Of a stretch of DNA of 23,261 bases, positions 10,740-20,493 are shown one piece after another. The number at the start of each line of letters is the position of its first letter. Position 1 is the stretch's first letter. Below the pieces are notes generated by a model, which had not been told where the DNA came from, did no database searches, and saw only the letters and a list, made by a program, of their open reading frames with translations. The DNA is from Porogramme epimiltina (taxonomy: Eukaryota; Basidiomycota; Agaricomycetes; Polyporales; Polyporaceae), in contig FTLJ01001115.1 in assembly GCA_900155495.1 (NCBI GenBank), forward strand, positions 1 through 23,261, written 5' to 3'. The position numbers were made by a program, and so were the translations under genes.

Positions 10740-11034
10740 GGGAAGATGAGATTAGGTCTGTTATCTACTGAGATAAGCCAGAAAAGCGCCCGGGAGGCAT
10801 TAGATCAGCCTCCCCGGGCTCCCTGCCATTTCAGGCAGCTGATCTAAGCCTCCGGGAGGCTGACCTAATGCCCCCCGGGGCTGCCCCGGGGGCCCCTGCC
10901 TGTTATGGTAGGATCTGGAGGCTCCCCGGGCCAGCTAGATTATATAAGGGGGGGCTCATATTACAATACGGAACTACCTACATATATTGCAAACCCCTGT
11001 AGGCGAAAATCCTACTCATATTACAATATACCTA
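10740..11034. mobile_element. Hairpin-rich, MITE-like tract abutting the truncated MuiA-like copy A
   Basis: The arm GGAGGCATTAGATCAGCCTCC (near 10794) has a near-complement GGAGGCTGACCTAATGCC downstream (near 10855). The two surround GGCAGCTGATCTAAGCCTCC. The tract also holds CCCCGGGGCTGCCCCGGGG-type palindromes and two ATTACAATA boxes (near 10960 and 11020). It has no coding capacity, and similarity to the MuiA-like copy begins right after it. This fits a small non-autonomous insertion, but no target-site duplication was identified. Confidence 0.45.
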
Positions 11035-11944
11035 CAACAGTTGGTGAAAGTTGCTCCAAGCGGAGGAGGATATGGAGCCCTTAATCCCATTGATAACTAC
11101 ACTTCGACCTACGACAATCTCAGACCTTCTACCACAGTAGTGTCTGCTCAGAATCCTATCTCAGCCGTATACCGCATCGACAACCCTTTGACGTTGCAGA
11201 CAGACCATCATCCGTACAGAGTTGCTATGGCCGGTTTAGGACTCGAGGCGCAACTGCAGTTCGTTTGTGTACCTTGTGAAGGGGCTTCGGTGTTTATCGA
11301 GGCAACGATCAAGAACACGAGCAGATACGATCTCCTAACTGGACCTATCAGCGTCTTCATGGATGGTGGATTCGTAACAAAAACCCAGCTTCGTGTAAGT
11401 ACTACCCCCACGCTCGACATAATCCCATAGTCTGACTACTGTCCCGTAGTTCACAGGTATCAACCAGAGCTTCGATTGCGTGCTGGGTGTCGACACTGTA
11501 CTTCGCACGTCCTACGACATCCAATCGCAGGACCAACACGCACCAAAGCTCAACTTCGTCGAGCCTTATAAGACGACAACGCGCACGGTGACGACGACGG
11601 TCACGAACGGGCATCCCTTCGACATCGCGGGCCTCATAGTGCGCGATGTTGTTCCACTCGGAGATGAGAGCGCGAGGATTCAGGTGACGCTGCGCAAGCC
11701 TGGCGGCTTGGCACACGCGAAGGAGGGAGAAGAGGTATCTGTGGGGCATGAAGGAGAGGACATTAGGGCGCGGTGGACGACAGAAGGTGGACTGGGTGGG
11801 GAGAAAGACGGGATGTACGAATGGGTATGTGGGATCCCGGCTGGGAAGAAGGTGCAGTTGGAGGCGGTATGGGAGGTTCACGCTCCGGAGAATGTTGCTT
11901 GGAAGGAGGTCAAGGACAAATTGGTGGCGGGAAGGAGCGCCTGA
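11035..11944 (+). pseudogene. MuiA-like gene copy A, C-terminal half only (DUF4139)
   Basis: This is a 5'-truncated paralogue of the complete copy to its right. Exons are about 11035-11394 and 11450-11944, split by a 55-nt intron at exactly the position used in copy B. The protein runs from LVKVAPSGGGYGALNPIDNY to WKEVKDKLVAGRSA. It carries the DUF4139 signature blocks ASVFIEATIKNTSRYDLL, GPISVFMDGGFVTKTQL, FDCVLGVDTVLRTSY and KTTTRTVTTTVTNGHPFDI. The C-terminus has eight residues not in copy B, because B has a stop after KEVKDK. The frame is still open throughout, so loss of the N-terminal half is either recent or the fragment is still under constraint. An in-frame ATG exists at 10987, but the bases before 11035 are unlike copy B and look inserted. 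No promoter or DUF4140 half is present, so I call it a pseudogene. Confidence 0.8.
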
Positions 11945-13509
11945 TGTTTGATTGGAAAGCCCGGATATATTCTTGTACAGGCTGGCAATTCTGTAGACAT
12001 ACTTCTCCAAACCTTGACATTGTTTTGTGAAGAATGGCATGAGCTACCCAACGTATACTCAGACGGCCCGAATCATTATCATCCCGGTACACCACTTTCT
12101 GCTGTCTGAGAGCTGGCAGCTTGAGGAGTCCCCATCCAACTCCTTCCAACTCCTTCCTCCATCAACACTCCATTCTCAAGGTCGACGGCCTCACCCATGC
12201 CCTCGTCCAGGTCGTACATCTCGCCGTGCTGCTCAAAAACACATCGTACATCTGGTGCGAAGGGGCTGGAGTAGGTTACCTATGAAGGGCATCGCGATGC
12301 AGGCGATCCCAACGCCTGCATGACTTGAAGGCGAGCAGGCGGGGCCAGGACTAAGCTCGTTCTTGTGGTATCGGCGGGGACAGCTACTATCCTCCACATC
12401 TGCGTGTGTATATGCGGGGGTATGAGACGAGATGCGAAAGGGAGCGGGAGAAGTCGTACTTATGCGAGCGCTCTGAGTAAGGCGCGGAAGTGGAGGCTGG
12501 TGCAGCACCTCGTTTTATGGGGGAGGACGTTGCCTAGAGCCTGTTTGTCGCATTCGTCTTGAAGAGTGTCATAGGTCTGAAGTTCGAAGCTTGGGGTCTG
12601 AGGATGAGAATGACGCCAAGAGGGATGAAATGTACGGCATGGTGTAGGAAAGAGAGTGCGACGACTCGGAGGACTGGGACTGGTCGAACCGTTCTGAGCG
12701 AGTCGCCAGCCACAGCGAACAAATGCACCACAACAACGCCCTACCAATTTAGTCACGGTGCATGTCATTCCGAACCACTGCTTCTTGACGTCAATATTCT
12801 GATACCCACTGGCCAACGTCGACATTCAGCCATTTTGAGCCTCCGCGGATCCTGGGGTCCTGCGTCCAGCGAGTCTTGGACATACCACGTCCTTGGTCGT
12901 TCGGACCCGACGCTGCATCTCGCTTCAGGTCTATCGACCGTCTGACACAACTCAGCGTTCGATGCCGTTAGTATTTTAAAGCGAGCATACTTCCAAGTTC
13001 TGTAAGTATCACGTCTTTTGCGGCCATTGAATGATGTACCGCATAGGGTCTCCGGGTCCTCAGGAGCAACAAACAGTCCCCCAAGTGCCTCGTCTACGCA
13101 TCTACTGTACCTCTCATCATCATGTCTCGAAGCAGGTAGTATGGCACCCTCCCTCAAACCTCGCATGGAGCGGTCATGAGAATAGGAGGTCACTTTTGTA
13201 AGGTCATGTCGTGGGGTTCTATCTGGGGCAGGATCGCCGTCACGGTGGAGGAAGGTCGGTTGCTCTACTGGCGTGGATACTAGTATTGCCAACATATAAG
13301 GTTCGCTACCGCGATTGCTGTCAACGGGAGCGCCCTCGCGTTCTATTGCCCTCCATGGAACCGATCTACCATGTGATCATCGATCATATCAGAAGGGATT
13401 TTATTCCCTCCTGTCAGACCGTTAAGCTCGAGCGCGGAGTACTGTATGCATGAAGGGAAGCACATAAAGCTGAAGTGGCGTGTCGCGAGACCTCAATTGC
13501 CCCCCCACC
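11945..13509. other. Spacer after copy A, partly duplicated after copy B
   Basis: No intact gene is supported in these 1.5 kb. The part 12540-12735 aligns by eye with 18620-18840: both contain GGTCTGAGGATGAGAA-like text and both reach CAGCCACAGCGAACAAATGCACCACAACA or a close variant. A minus-strand frame is partly conserved between the two (LFAVAGDS ... HHA ... RPQASNFRPMTLF ... ATNRL in the first). The last 150 bases should contain the promoter of copy B. Confidence 0.55.
12534..12731 (-). pseudogene. Possible membrane-protein relic, first paralogue
   Basis: This minus-strand frame of 65 codons begins MVHLFAVAGDS, has a hydrophobic run (FLHHAVHFIPLGVILIL) and ends RPQASNFRPMTLFKTNATNRL. A related frame lies at 18624-18824, where the hydrophobic run has diverged but the ends agree. 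Conservation of residues at both ends hints at a former coding exon carrying a membrane segment. I do not recognise the family. It could equally be chance openness in duplicated DNA. Confidence 0.3.
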
Positions 13510-16500
13510 ATGACGTCTCAAACGAACCTGATCTCTGTCCTTGCATCGGAATATCCTGCGGTTTCCGCGACAATATTTCAGTCGTCCGTAGCGGAGGTGG
13601 TCCGTAAGTGCTCCGTTACCTTGCAGGTCCGTCCCTCAGGCTTTATGCTACGTATCAAAATGCTGATGCCTTAGTCTAGGCTGGGAGAAACATCCTCGAG
13701 ATCTCTGGCCTTTCCACCAACATTGACGTCGATTCTCCCAGAATTTTAGGTCTTACTGGAGATGATGCCCGCGTGGTGGACATCTCTTGCATGGCGGTTT
13801 CCGAATTAGCCCATGGGCAAGGGGTGGGCAAACACGGTGATGAATTTAGGGAACTCAGTGCACAGCTTCAAGCCCTCAAGACGGAACTTGCGGCGTACAA
13901 AATGGGGGGTAATCTCATCAACGGTATCGGAAATCGTCTCAGTGTGGGCGACGCCGATCACTTGAAGGAACAAATCGACCTCGTGGATCTAATCGTCAAG
14001 CACAAACTCAAGAACTCTGAACTCGCCTCCGGCATCGAGGAGAAGATAGCAAAACTCGATGTCAAACTTGATTCGCTCAGAACACGAAATGGTGTCGTCA
14101 ATGTAACATTTTTTGCACCGCGAGCCGAATGTCAGGTTGTTTTCCAGTTCACGTACCGTATGGCACACTCTGCATTGAGCTCATCTGAGACACGCTAATA
14201 TTGAGTATTAGTTGTTAGAGGAGCTCGCTGGGATCCATCCTACGATCTCCATGCGGTGACCTTCGACGGCAGAACGTTACCCAAAATCTCTCTACTCTGT
14301 TATGCAGACATCACCCAGAACACCGGGGAAGAATGGAATGGCACAATTCTCACTCTGAGTACTGCCAACTTGGAGACAATATCAATTCCTTCATCACAAA
14401 AATTGAATAAAGTCAAGTTATCTGTTATGGCACAACAACAACAACCATCGTTCTCCTCTGCGGGTGGGCTACGCATGTCGTCTCTTCCAGTCTCGGCCAT
14501 GAGGACGGGCAGACATACCGTGCCGACGGCACACTCTCGACTCGCTCTGCTTGCATCGAGCTCGGATGATGAAGAAGAGTGGGAGGCTACCGAAGTTCAA
14601 GTGGGACCTCCATCAGCAAAAGTCAAATTCCAGGTAATGCCAGGCGGTGCTGGCCTGGCGCTTGCCAGCCTGGCATTGCCAGGTAAGGTCCTGGCGGCAA
14701 GGCGCCGGGCACGGTGTGGGTTGGCCGGGCTCCTACCATGGATGGAGGTTTCTACCATCCTCGTTTTGGCCAGGTATATACGTACCAGCATAGTTCTCAC
14801 ACACCGGGAATGGAAATCCCACGGCCGTGCTTGTCCCTGTCTGGATTAGCTCAGGTATTGTACCTTCCAGTTATGTTTCTTATTCGCCACGGGTGGGCGG
14901 TCCATGGTCACGCCTTCCCCTGCGTGGTCACAGTCGCCCATCCACGGCAGTGCGCTCCCCTGCCCGGAGAGGGTCAGGTATTGTAACATACCAATGGTGT
15001 TCATATTCACCAGAGGCGGACAGTCCACGGGCGCGGCACATGGGCGTCTGCGCGAGGCTTGAGGAGCGGCCAAGTCTCCCGTAGCCGGCCCTAAACTCAC
15101 GGGAAATGATGTCGCCAGCGCGACACTCGAGTTGGCGTCCGGCTTCTTCTCCCCCATTTCCATCCATCCCTTGCATTCGTCAGGTACAGAGTAAGTTCTT
15201 TTTTCTATTGCATGCCTGGATATCTGGATGATGCCTTTCACTAGGTCTTTGACTTACTTACAGATGTGGGACCAACGCCTAGCTGCGCGAGCTCCTTGCC
15301 CGTGACCCCTCAGTGCCCCCCCTCAACTTCAGCTGCCGCTCCGCCGCTCCGCCGCTCCCTCGCAGACGCGCCACCTGCACCCCTCGTTCGACGACGAGCC
15401 AATGACGGTCAAGCGCGACTCCATCACGCCCCCGACGTCGGCCAGGTCGCGGACTTTGGCGGCCAGAACCCCAAGCTGATCTGCAACGGGAACGACGACA
15501 CCTTCCTCACGAACAGCAACCACCAGATCGATGCGTAGAATCCCGACAACGTCGCCACACTGCAGACTGACGCTGGTACGTCCCCATAGGGGAGCACACT
15601 GTCTTCGCTGCCGACGGTACCGGGGCGCACTGACGACCGCAAATAGGGACCGTACCGAATCTGAAGTGGAGTATGCCGCTGTCGCACACCCGTCTCCTCA
15701 AGGTATGCGTTTTCTCCTTTTGACACGTCGAGGGAACAGTCAATGGACTTGCCACATAAGGAGCATGCGTACGCGGACAAACGATCACGGATCTCCCGCC
15801 CTGTAAGTAGTGCACCTGCCTTGTTTCCCCACATGCGATAGCACGTTTGACATTGATGCGACCATCAGGACCGACAGCAAAGGATCTCGCTGCCGCCGAG
15901 ATTCGCCCTTTGCCCAAGGTGTACCGTGAGCTGTAAGCATGGGTTGTGGCTGGTATCTCTGTCAAGCGCGTACACTGATTCGCTCCTCTACGCGACAGTC
16001 ACTGGCACCGCATGGCTGAGTGGGGATACATCCTCAACGGCATTGGTCGTATCTCTGCTATCAATGACAGCGGGAGGAGCTACACGACCGATATCAAGGG
16101 ACCTCTGAAGGGTACGGACCCGGGCATTTACTAGTGAGCTCCCCCTACATCTAACGTCCTCGGGCACCTCCATACTCAACGCCCGGTGTTCCTTGCCAAT
16201 ATAGCTTCCTGCCCGGCACCCCGCACTCGATCCAGGCGCTCGACCAGGGCCTCGAGATCCTCCTCATCCCCACAGACGGCAACTTCGACACGTCGGGCAT
16301 GAGGTTCGTGCTCTCGGACTGGCTCGCACACACCCCGCTCGCCGCTCGGGATCGTCGCGCACAACATCGGCGCGAACACGTCGCGCCGCCGCCGCTCAGC
16401 GACACCAAGGACCAGGCGGTCGCGGACGCGAACGGCGAGGTCCCGAGCCCGTTCGTATTCCACCTCGTTCACACTGTAGGAGGCCCTATTGGAGGTGTGG

Positions 16501-18032
16501 CTGGGGTGCACGGGGTGGGCGGTGGTAATGAGGTGCGGTAACCGTACGTGCAGACTGGTTTCCCTAGTAGCGTAGCATTACAGTAGTACAATGTATCGAA
16601 TATTACAAATATATTTATTATTATCGCAGAGAATATCCTGGCCGGTGTGACTGCGCATGGCACAATGATGCTACCCTGGCGGCCAAATGACCTGCTCATA
16701 GGTGCAAGGTATAGCCAGGTGAGCTTGGCCAGGGAATACCTGGCAGGTAGATGTTGGCCAGGATCACCTGGCCAGGAACCGGCCGCCTTGTGTGGGTGGA
16801 GATGGCCGGGATCACCCATATAAGGTGCTGTTCATAGGTTGATGGTTTTCCCCGGCGGAAATTCCCCGGGCCAGGTAGGCCAGGTATTCCCAGGTGAGCA
16901 TTACCTAGACCTTACCTGACATCTGACTTTTTGCTGATGACTCCCAATTCGAACGGGGTGTCGTATGCATTTCCCCTCTCTGGGCCCGCAGATTCCTCAG
17001 CTATGCGGCCGGGCGGCGGGATTTTCGACAAGTATACAGGTGGAAGATCTTCAACTCCAACGGTCGCGCCGCCCATACCGGGCCGTCCAATCTCATATCC
17101 AGATTCGACCCCAGCTAATCTCGGTCCAATGTCGCTTCACCAACTAGCAAAAGCTGCTCCAAGCGGGGGAAGATACGGGGCCCTTAATCCCATTGATAAC
17201 TACACTTTAACCTACGACAATCTCAGACCTTCTACCACAGTAGTGTCTGCTCAGAATCCCATCTCAGCCGTATACCACATCGAAAACCCGTTGACGTTGC
17301 AGACAGACAGTCGTCCACACAGGGTTGCTATGGCCGCATTAGGACTCGAGGGGCAGCTGCAATTCGTTTGTGTGCCTCGTCAGGGGGCGTCGGTGTTCAT
17401 CGAGGCAACGATCAAGAACACGAGCAAATACGACCTCCTCACTGGACCTGTCAGCGTCTTTATGGACGGTGGATTCGTAACAAAGACCCAGCTCCGCGTA
17501 AGTGCTACCACACGTCCCCACGGTCTACAAAATCCATAGCCTGACTACTGTCCCGTAGTTCACAGGTATTAATCAGAACTTTGACTGTGTGCTGGGCGTC
17601 GACACCCTGCTTCGCACATCCTACGAGACCCAATCCCAAATCCAACACGCTCCAAAGCTCAACTTCGTCGAACCTTATAAGACGACGACACGCACGGTGA
17701 CGACGACGGTCACGAACGGGCATCCCTTCGACATAACAGACCTCGTAGTGCGCGATGTCGTCCCCCTCGGAGACGAGAGCGCGAGAATCCAGGTGAGGCT
17801 GCGCAAGCCCGACGGCCTTGCACACGCGAAGGAGGGAGAAGAGGTATCTGTGGGGCATGAGGGAGAGGGCATTAGGGCGCGGTGGACGACAGAAGGCGGG
17901 TTGGGTGGGGAGAAAGACGGGATGTACGAGTGGGTATGTGAAATTCCGGCTGGAAAGAAGGTGCAGCTGGAGGCGGTATGGGAGGTCCACGCTCCGGAGA
18001 ATGTTGTTTGGAAGGAGGTCAAGGACAAATGA
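13510..18032 (+). CDS. MuiA-like DUF4140/DUF4139 protein, copy B, interrupted by a 2.3-kb insert
   Basis: This is a fungal homologue of the bacterial mucoidy-inhibitor MuiA family, whose molecular role is not established. Exons are 13510-13626, 13680-14157, 14212-14633, then about 16950-17497 and 17559-18032. Exon 1 plus the start of exon 2 give the DUF4140 pattern (SVAEVVRKCSVTLQ, then AGRNILEISGLSTNIDVDSPRI). The rest of exon 2 is a predicted coiled coil. Exon 3 opens DUF4139 (RWDPSYDLHAVT, YADITQNTGEEWNGTILTLSTANLE). The last two exons finish it (ISAVYHIENPLTL, VSVFMDGGFVTKTQL, NFDCVLGVDTLLRTSY, NGHPFDITDLVVRDVVPLGDE). Exon 3 ends in phase 0 at a GTAATG donor. The matching acceptor near 16930-17050 could not be fixed, so it is unclear whether the insert is spliced out. 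The ATG at 13510 is supported by alignment with copy C. If the insert is not removed, this is a pseudogene. Confidence 0.8.
14630..16925. mobile_element. Insert splitting copy B, with CCTGGC-rich ends
   Basis: Between the two halves of the MuiA-like gene lie about 2.3 kb foreign to that family. The left end starts with an inverted repeat (14630-14645 against 14668-14683, sharing GCCTGGCATT) in a tract dense in CCTGGC/GCCAGG. The right end (about 16640-16905) is dense in the same hexamers and also shares a TGTGGGT..GGCCGGG block with the left (near 14715 and 16790). The interior holds loosely repeated CAGGTATTGTA boxes (near 14852 and 14975) and an oxalate decarboxylase relic. This suggests a mobile element that captured a host gene piece. 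The exact borders and any target-site duplication are not visible to me. Confidence 0.5.
15488..16541 (+). pseudogene. Oxalate decarboxylase (bicupin) fragment, first cupin only
   Basis: Oxalate decarboxylase (EC 4.1.1.2) is a manganese bicupin that turns oxalate into formate and CO2. Recognisable exon pieces are about 15488-15575, 15647-15702, 15761-15802, 15878-15932, 15999-16133 and 16205-16541. They read in order TDAG, TVPNLKWSMPLSHTRLLK, RGQTITDLPP, SKDLAAAEIRPLPKVYREL, HWHRMAEWGYILNG with RISAINDSGRSY, and FLPGTPHSIQALDQGLEILL to LSDWLAHTPL. The HWHRMAE metal-site motif of the first cupin is intact. Defects are an in-frame TAG at 15536-15538, a one-base phase mismatch at the 15703-15760 intron, and a frame slip near 16345 (LGIVAHNIGANT lies in the next frame). 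There is no signal peptide and no second cupin. It is therefore a relic. Several introns are kept, so it came from genomic DNA and not from a processed transcript. Confidence 0.8.
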
Positions 18033-19404
18033 GCAGCATGGACTCGGGCCTGAGGCCCGATTAGGAGAACTGACGGTACTCTTATGTAGCCTCGCGATGC
18101 GACGGACATGCTTCCCCAGAACGTTGACTGCGAGACGGTGTGAAAAGGAATGAAGTACGGAGAAATGAACTACCCAGCGTACACTCAAGCAGCCTAAGTC
18201 TTCGCTATCTCCATACACCCCTTCATACTGTCTTGGAGCCAGTAGGAGTCTCCCTTTAGCCCTCGGGTTGCTTCTAGCCCTCTTACTCCTCCGGCAACCT
18301 AACAGCCTCATCCTTGCCTTTGTCCGGATGATACATCTTGCCACCTGATCACCATACTGCTCACGAGTGTGGCACACACCAAACGGGATGCCGATGACGA
18401 GTGTCATAATGCAGGAGATCTCAACGCCTGAATCTCGCGAAGGCGTCGCGGGGCCCTCAGCAGTGACTTAAGCTCGCTCCAGGCGGAAATGCTAACTCCT
18501 GTGTCTACACGAAGAGATGAGCGTACTTGTGCGCACAACCTGAGCAACGTGCAGAAGGAAGGGCTGGAGCCCCTCACTATGGCAAGGGATACTGCGAACC
18601 GACCAGAGTCTATTTGTTGCACCCGCCCTGAGGAGCGTTACGAGTCTAGAATTTGAGGCTTGAGGTCTGAAGACGAGAACAGCACTAAGAAAGAAAGAGT
18701 GTACGAGCGGGTATGCATGGTGCAGGGAAGAAGATGTGAGTAGGAACAGAGGGAGTGACAAGGGAGGCGGCCGCCCTGGGGGGCACACGCCGGAGTCCCC
18801 AGCCACAGCGAACAAATACATCACAACAGCCCTCTAACGGCTTAGTACAAGTCGTTCAATGGAATACTACTAGTAGTGGATCATCCACATGCAGTACTAG
18901 CGACCAACTCACAAAGTGGCATAGGCTTTTTTGGCGAGTGGTATAGCCCCGCCTTCAACGTCTCTAGTATGGATCGTGTTATCTGTTTCTGTGAACCCTA
19001 CCATAACTGGTGACGGTCTTCCCAGCGCCGATATCATCATTAATGACACCACGAAGCACCCCTACTAGTATCTGATTCTTCATCTGATACTAGATAGAAC
19101 ACGTTTTCAAATCAATCAGTGATCACCATTGGAGGCGGGCCACTGTAATCGAAGGATTATGGCAAGCTGATCCCTGGTCCGAGGCTCCGGCGGACACTTC
19201 AAGCATTCCTCCTGTCCAACACCTTGGCACCCTCAAAAGGTCCTTCGACACGACAGTCCTGCTTGACGTGTGCCTCCGGACCGGCGTGGTAACCGCAAGA
19301 TCCCATGACTAAAGGAGTGTAGGGCACCCATGAGGTCGTAAAGAGCATCGATATCCGAGAGGTCAGTAGTTGACACCCCTCTTCCCCCTAATTATCCTGA
19401 TACC
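18033..19404. other. Spacer after copy B, homologous to the spacer after copy A
   Basis: No intact gene is supported. The first kilobase matches the corresponding tract after copy A in patches, most clearly 18620-18840 against 12540-12735. The stretch 18840-19404 should contain the promoter of copy C. Direct repeats of CTACTAGTA-like text occur near 18865 and 19060. Confidence 0.5.
18624..18824 (-). pseudogene. Possible membrane-protein relic, second paralogue
   Basis: This is the counterpart of the frame at 12534-12731. It begins MMYLFAVAGDS and ends FRPQASNSRLVTLLRAGATNRL, with a hydrophobic centre. The frame stays open beyond ATNRL to about 18492, whereas the first copy has a stop at that point. 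No family was recognised. Confidence 0.3.
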
Positions 19405-19530
19405 ATGACCCCAGATCCCGAACGGATTGCCTTGACTGCCATACTTGCATCAGAGTCTCAGGCTACCTCTGTTACTATCTTCCAAACATCCCCTGCGGAG
19501 GTGGTGCGTAACTTCTCAGTTACCTTACAA
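19405..19530 (+). pseudogene. MuiA-like gene copy C, first exon only
   Basis: This exon encodes 42 residues from MTPDPERIALTAIL to EVVRNFSVTLQ and stops at a GTAAGC donor, the same splice point as exon 1 of copy B. It matches B over LASE..A..VTIFQ..PAEVVR..SVTLQ. About 40 bases of intron-like sequence follow before a palindrome-rich element begins. Nothing of exons 2-5 is found in the remaining 3.7 kb, so this copy is 3'-truncated. Confidence 0.8.
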
Positions 19531-19570
19531 GTAAGCCAATCGAGTCTCCTATGCCTTCAAGTTCGTATCT

Positions 19571-19870
19571 GCATCAGAAAAAAATCCAGATGCTATGTAG
19601 CGCAATGGGCGCTATATAGCGCCCGTAGCCCCATAGCTACCCCCCCTTTCTGATGCGCTATATTATGCGCACCAGGTGCCACGTAGCGCGCCATAGCGCG
19701 CCATAGCGCAGGTGGGTGACCCTATAGCTCTCTATAATTGGAGGGGGGCCTTATATAGTGCGTTATAATACTATATTCTTCCCGGCGACGTTTCTATAGT
19801 GCACTACAATTCTATATATACATGGTAGCGCACTAATACAAATATATTGGGGTAGGGTCATACATGCAGT
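19571..19870. mobile_element. Palindrome-rich TAGCGC/TATAG element, MITE-like
   Basis: A perfect 18-bp palindrome GGGCGCTATATAGCGCCC lies at 19607-19624. It is enclosed by a perfect 10-bp inverted pair, GCATCAGAAA (19571-19580) and TTTCTGATGC (19647-19656). TAGCGCGCCA is then tandemly repeated near 19684-19703. AT-rich TATAGTGC/GCACTATA motifs continue to about 19830. No coding capacity is seen. The element begins inside intron 1 of copy C, which suggests that an insertion or a rearrangement at this point removed the rest of that gene. Confidence 0.55.
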
Positions 19871-19927
19871 AGCTACCGTACTGGTCCTCGGCGTCCTCCG
19901 CACCACGGAGCACGCTTCCGTCTCCTT

Positions 19928-20480
19928 CTACCCCTCCACCGCAGTGACCCCCGTGTTCACCTTACCTCCCTGCGCGGCGGCGGACTCGGTGCCGCACGCA
20001 AGGTTGACCGTGCCCGCCGTGTCTGCACACGTCACCGTGAATGCAGTCACCATGCGCGTGCGCGGCCGCGAGCCGTACGTGTACGCGGAGGACTCGCCGG
20101 ACGACTCACGCTCGTGCGAGACGTTGTCGCCCCGCGCATACGGCGAGGGCGCCTGTACGCTGCCGGGTATCCGGTCGCTGCTGCCGCCGCAATTGGTGAA
20201 CGACGTGCCGGGCACGGTGGAGGGATCCGCGCGGCCTGACATGCGGAGGATCGTCGTGCCGCCGGCGGTGCCGCCGTGGAGGGTGAGCTCTGGGGGGTTC
20301 GTCGGGCGGCGGTAAAACTCGGGGCGGTCGACGATGGAGGTACCCTCGGGGAAGGTGAAGGCATAGCAGGCAGGGGCGAGAGAGGTGGAGGACGTGGACG
20401 AGGGCGTGGACGCGGTGGGCGAGAGGGAGTGGGAGGGGGCGAACATGTATTGGGAAGTTGCGAGAGGCGTGAGTCGAACC
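19928..20480. other. GC-rich block open on both strands, strand of coding unresolved
   Basis: On the minus strand a frame reads SQYMFAPSHSLSPTAS, then CYAFTFPEGTSIVDRPEFY and LTLHGGTAGGTTILRMSG. On the plus strand an equally long frame from 19944 to 20315 reads AVTMRVRGREPYVYAEDS and SCETLSPRAYGEGACTLPG. I recognise neither. High GC removes stops from both strands, so openness alone is weak evidence. At most one of the two is real, and either could be a fragment. Confidence 0.35.
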
Positions 20481-20493
20481 ATTTTGTCCTCGA

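Noticed and set aside
10987..11034. In-frame ATG as the true start of copy A
   Set aside because: The sequence before 11035 does not match copy B and belongs to the repeat tract, so this ATG is probably accidental.
15266..15538. 90-codon plus-strand frame as an oxalate decarboxylase N-terminus
   Set aside because: Only its last residues lead into the decarboxylase fragment. The first 60 codons are Pro/Ala/Arg-rich with no signal peptide, so I did not extend the relic to 15266.
17505..18407. 300-codon minus-strand open frame
   Set aside because: It is antisense to the last exon of MuiA-like copy B. A similar antisense frame under copy A comes with the same duplicated sequence. The plus strand carries the recognisable domain and the splice sites.
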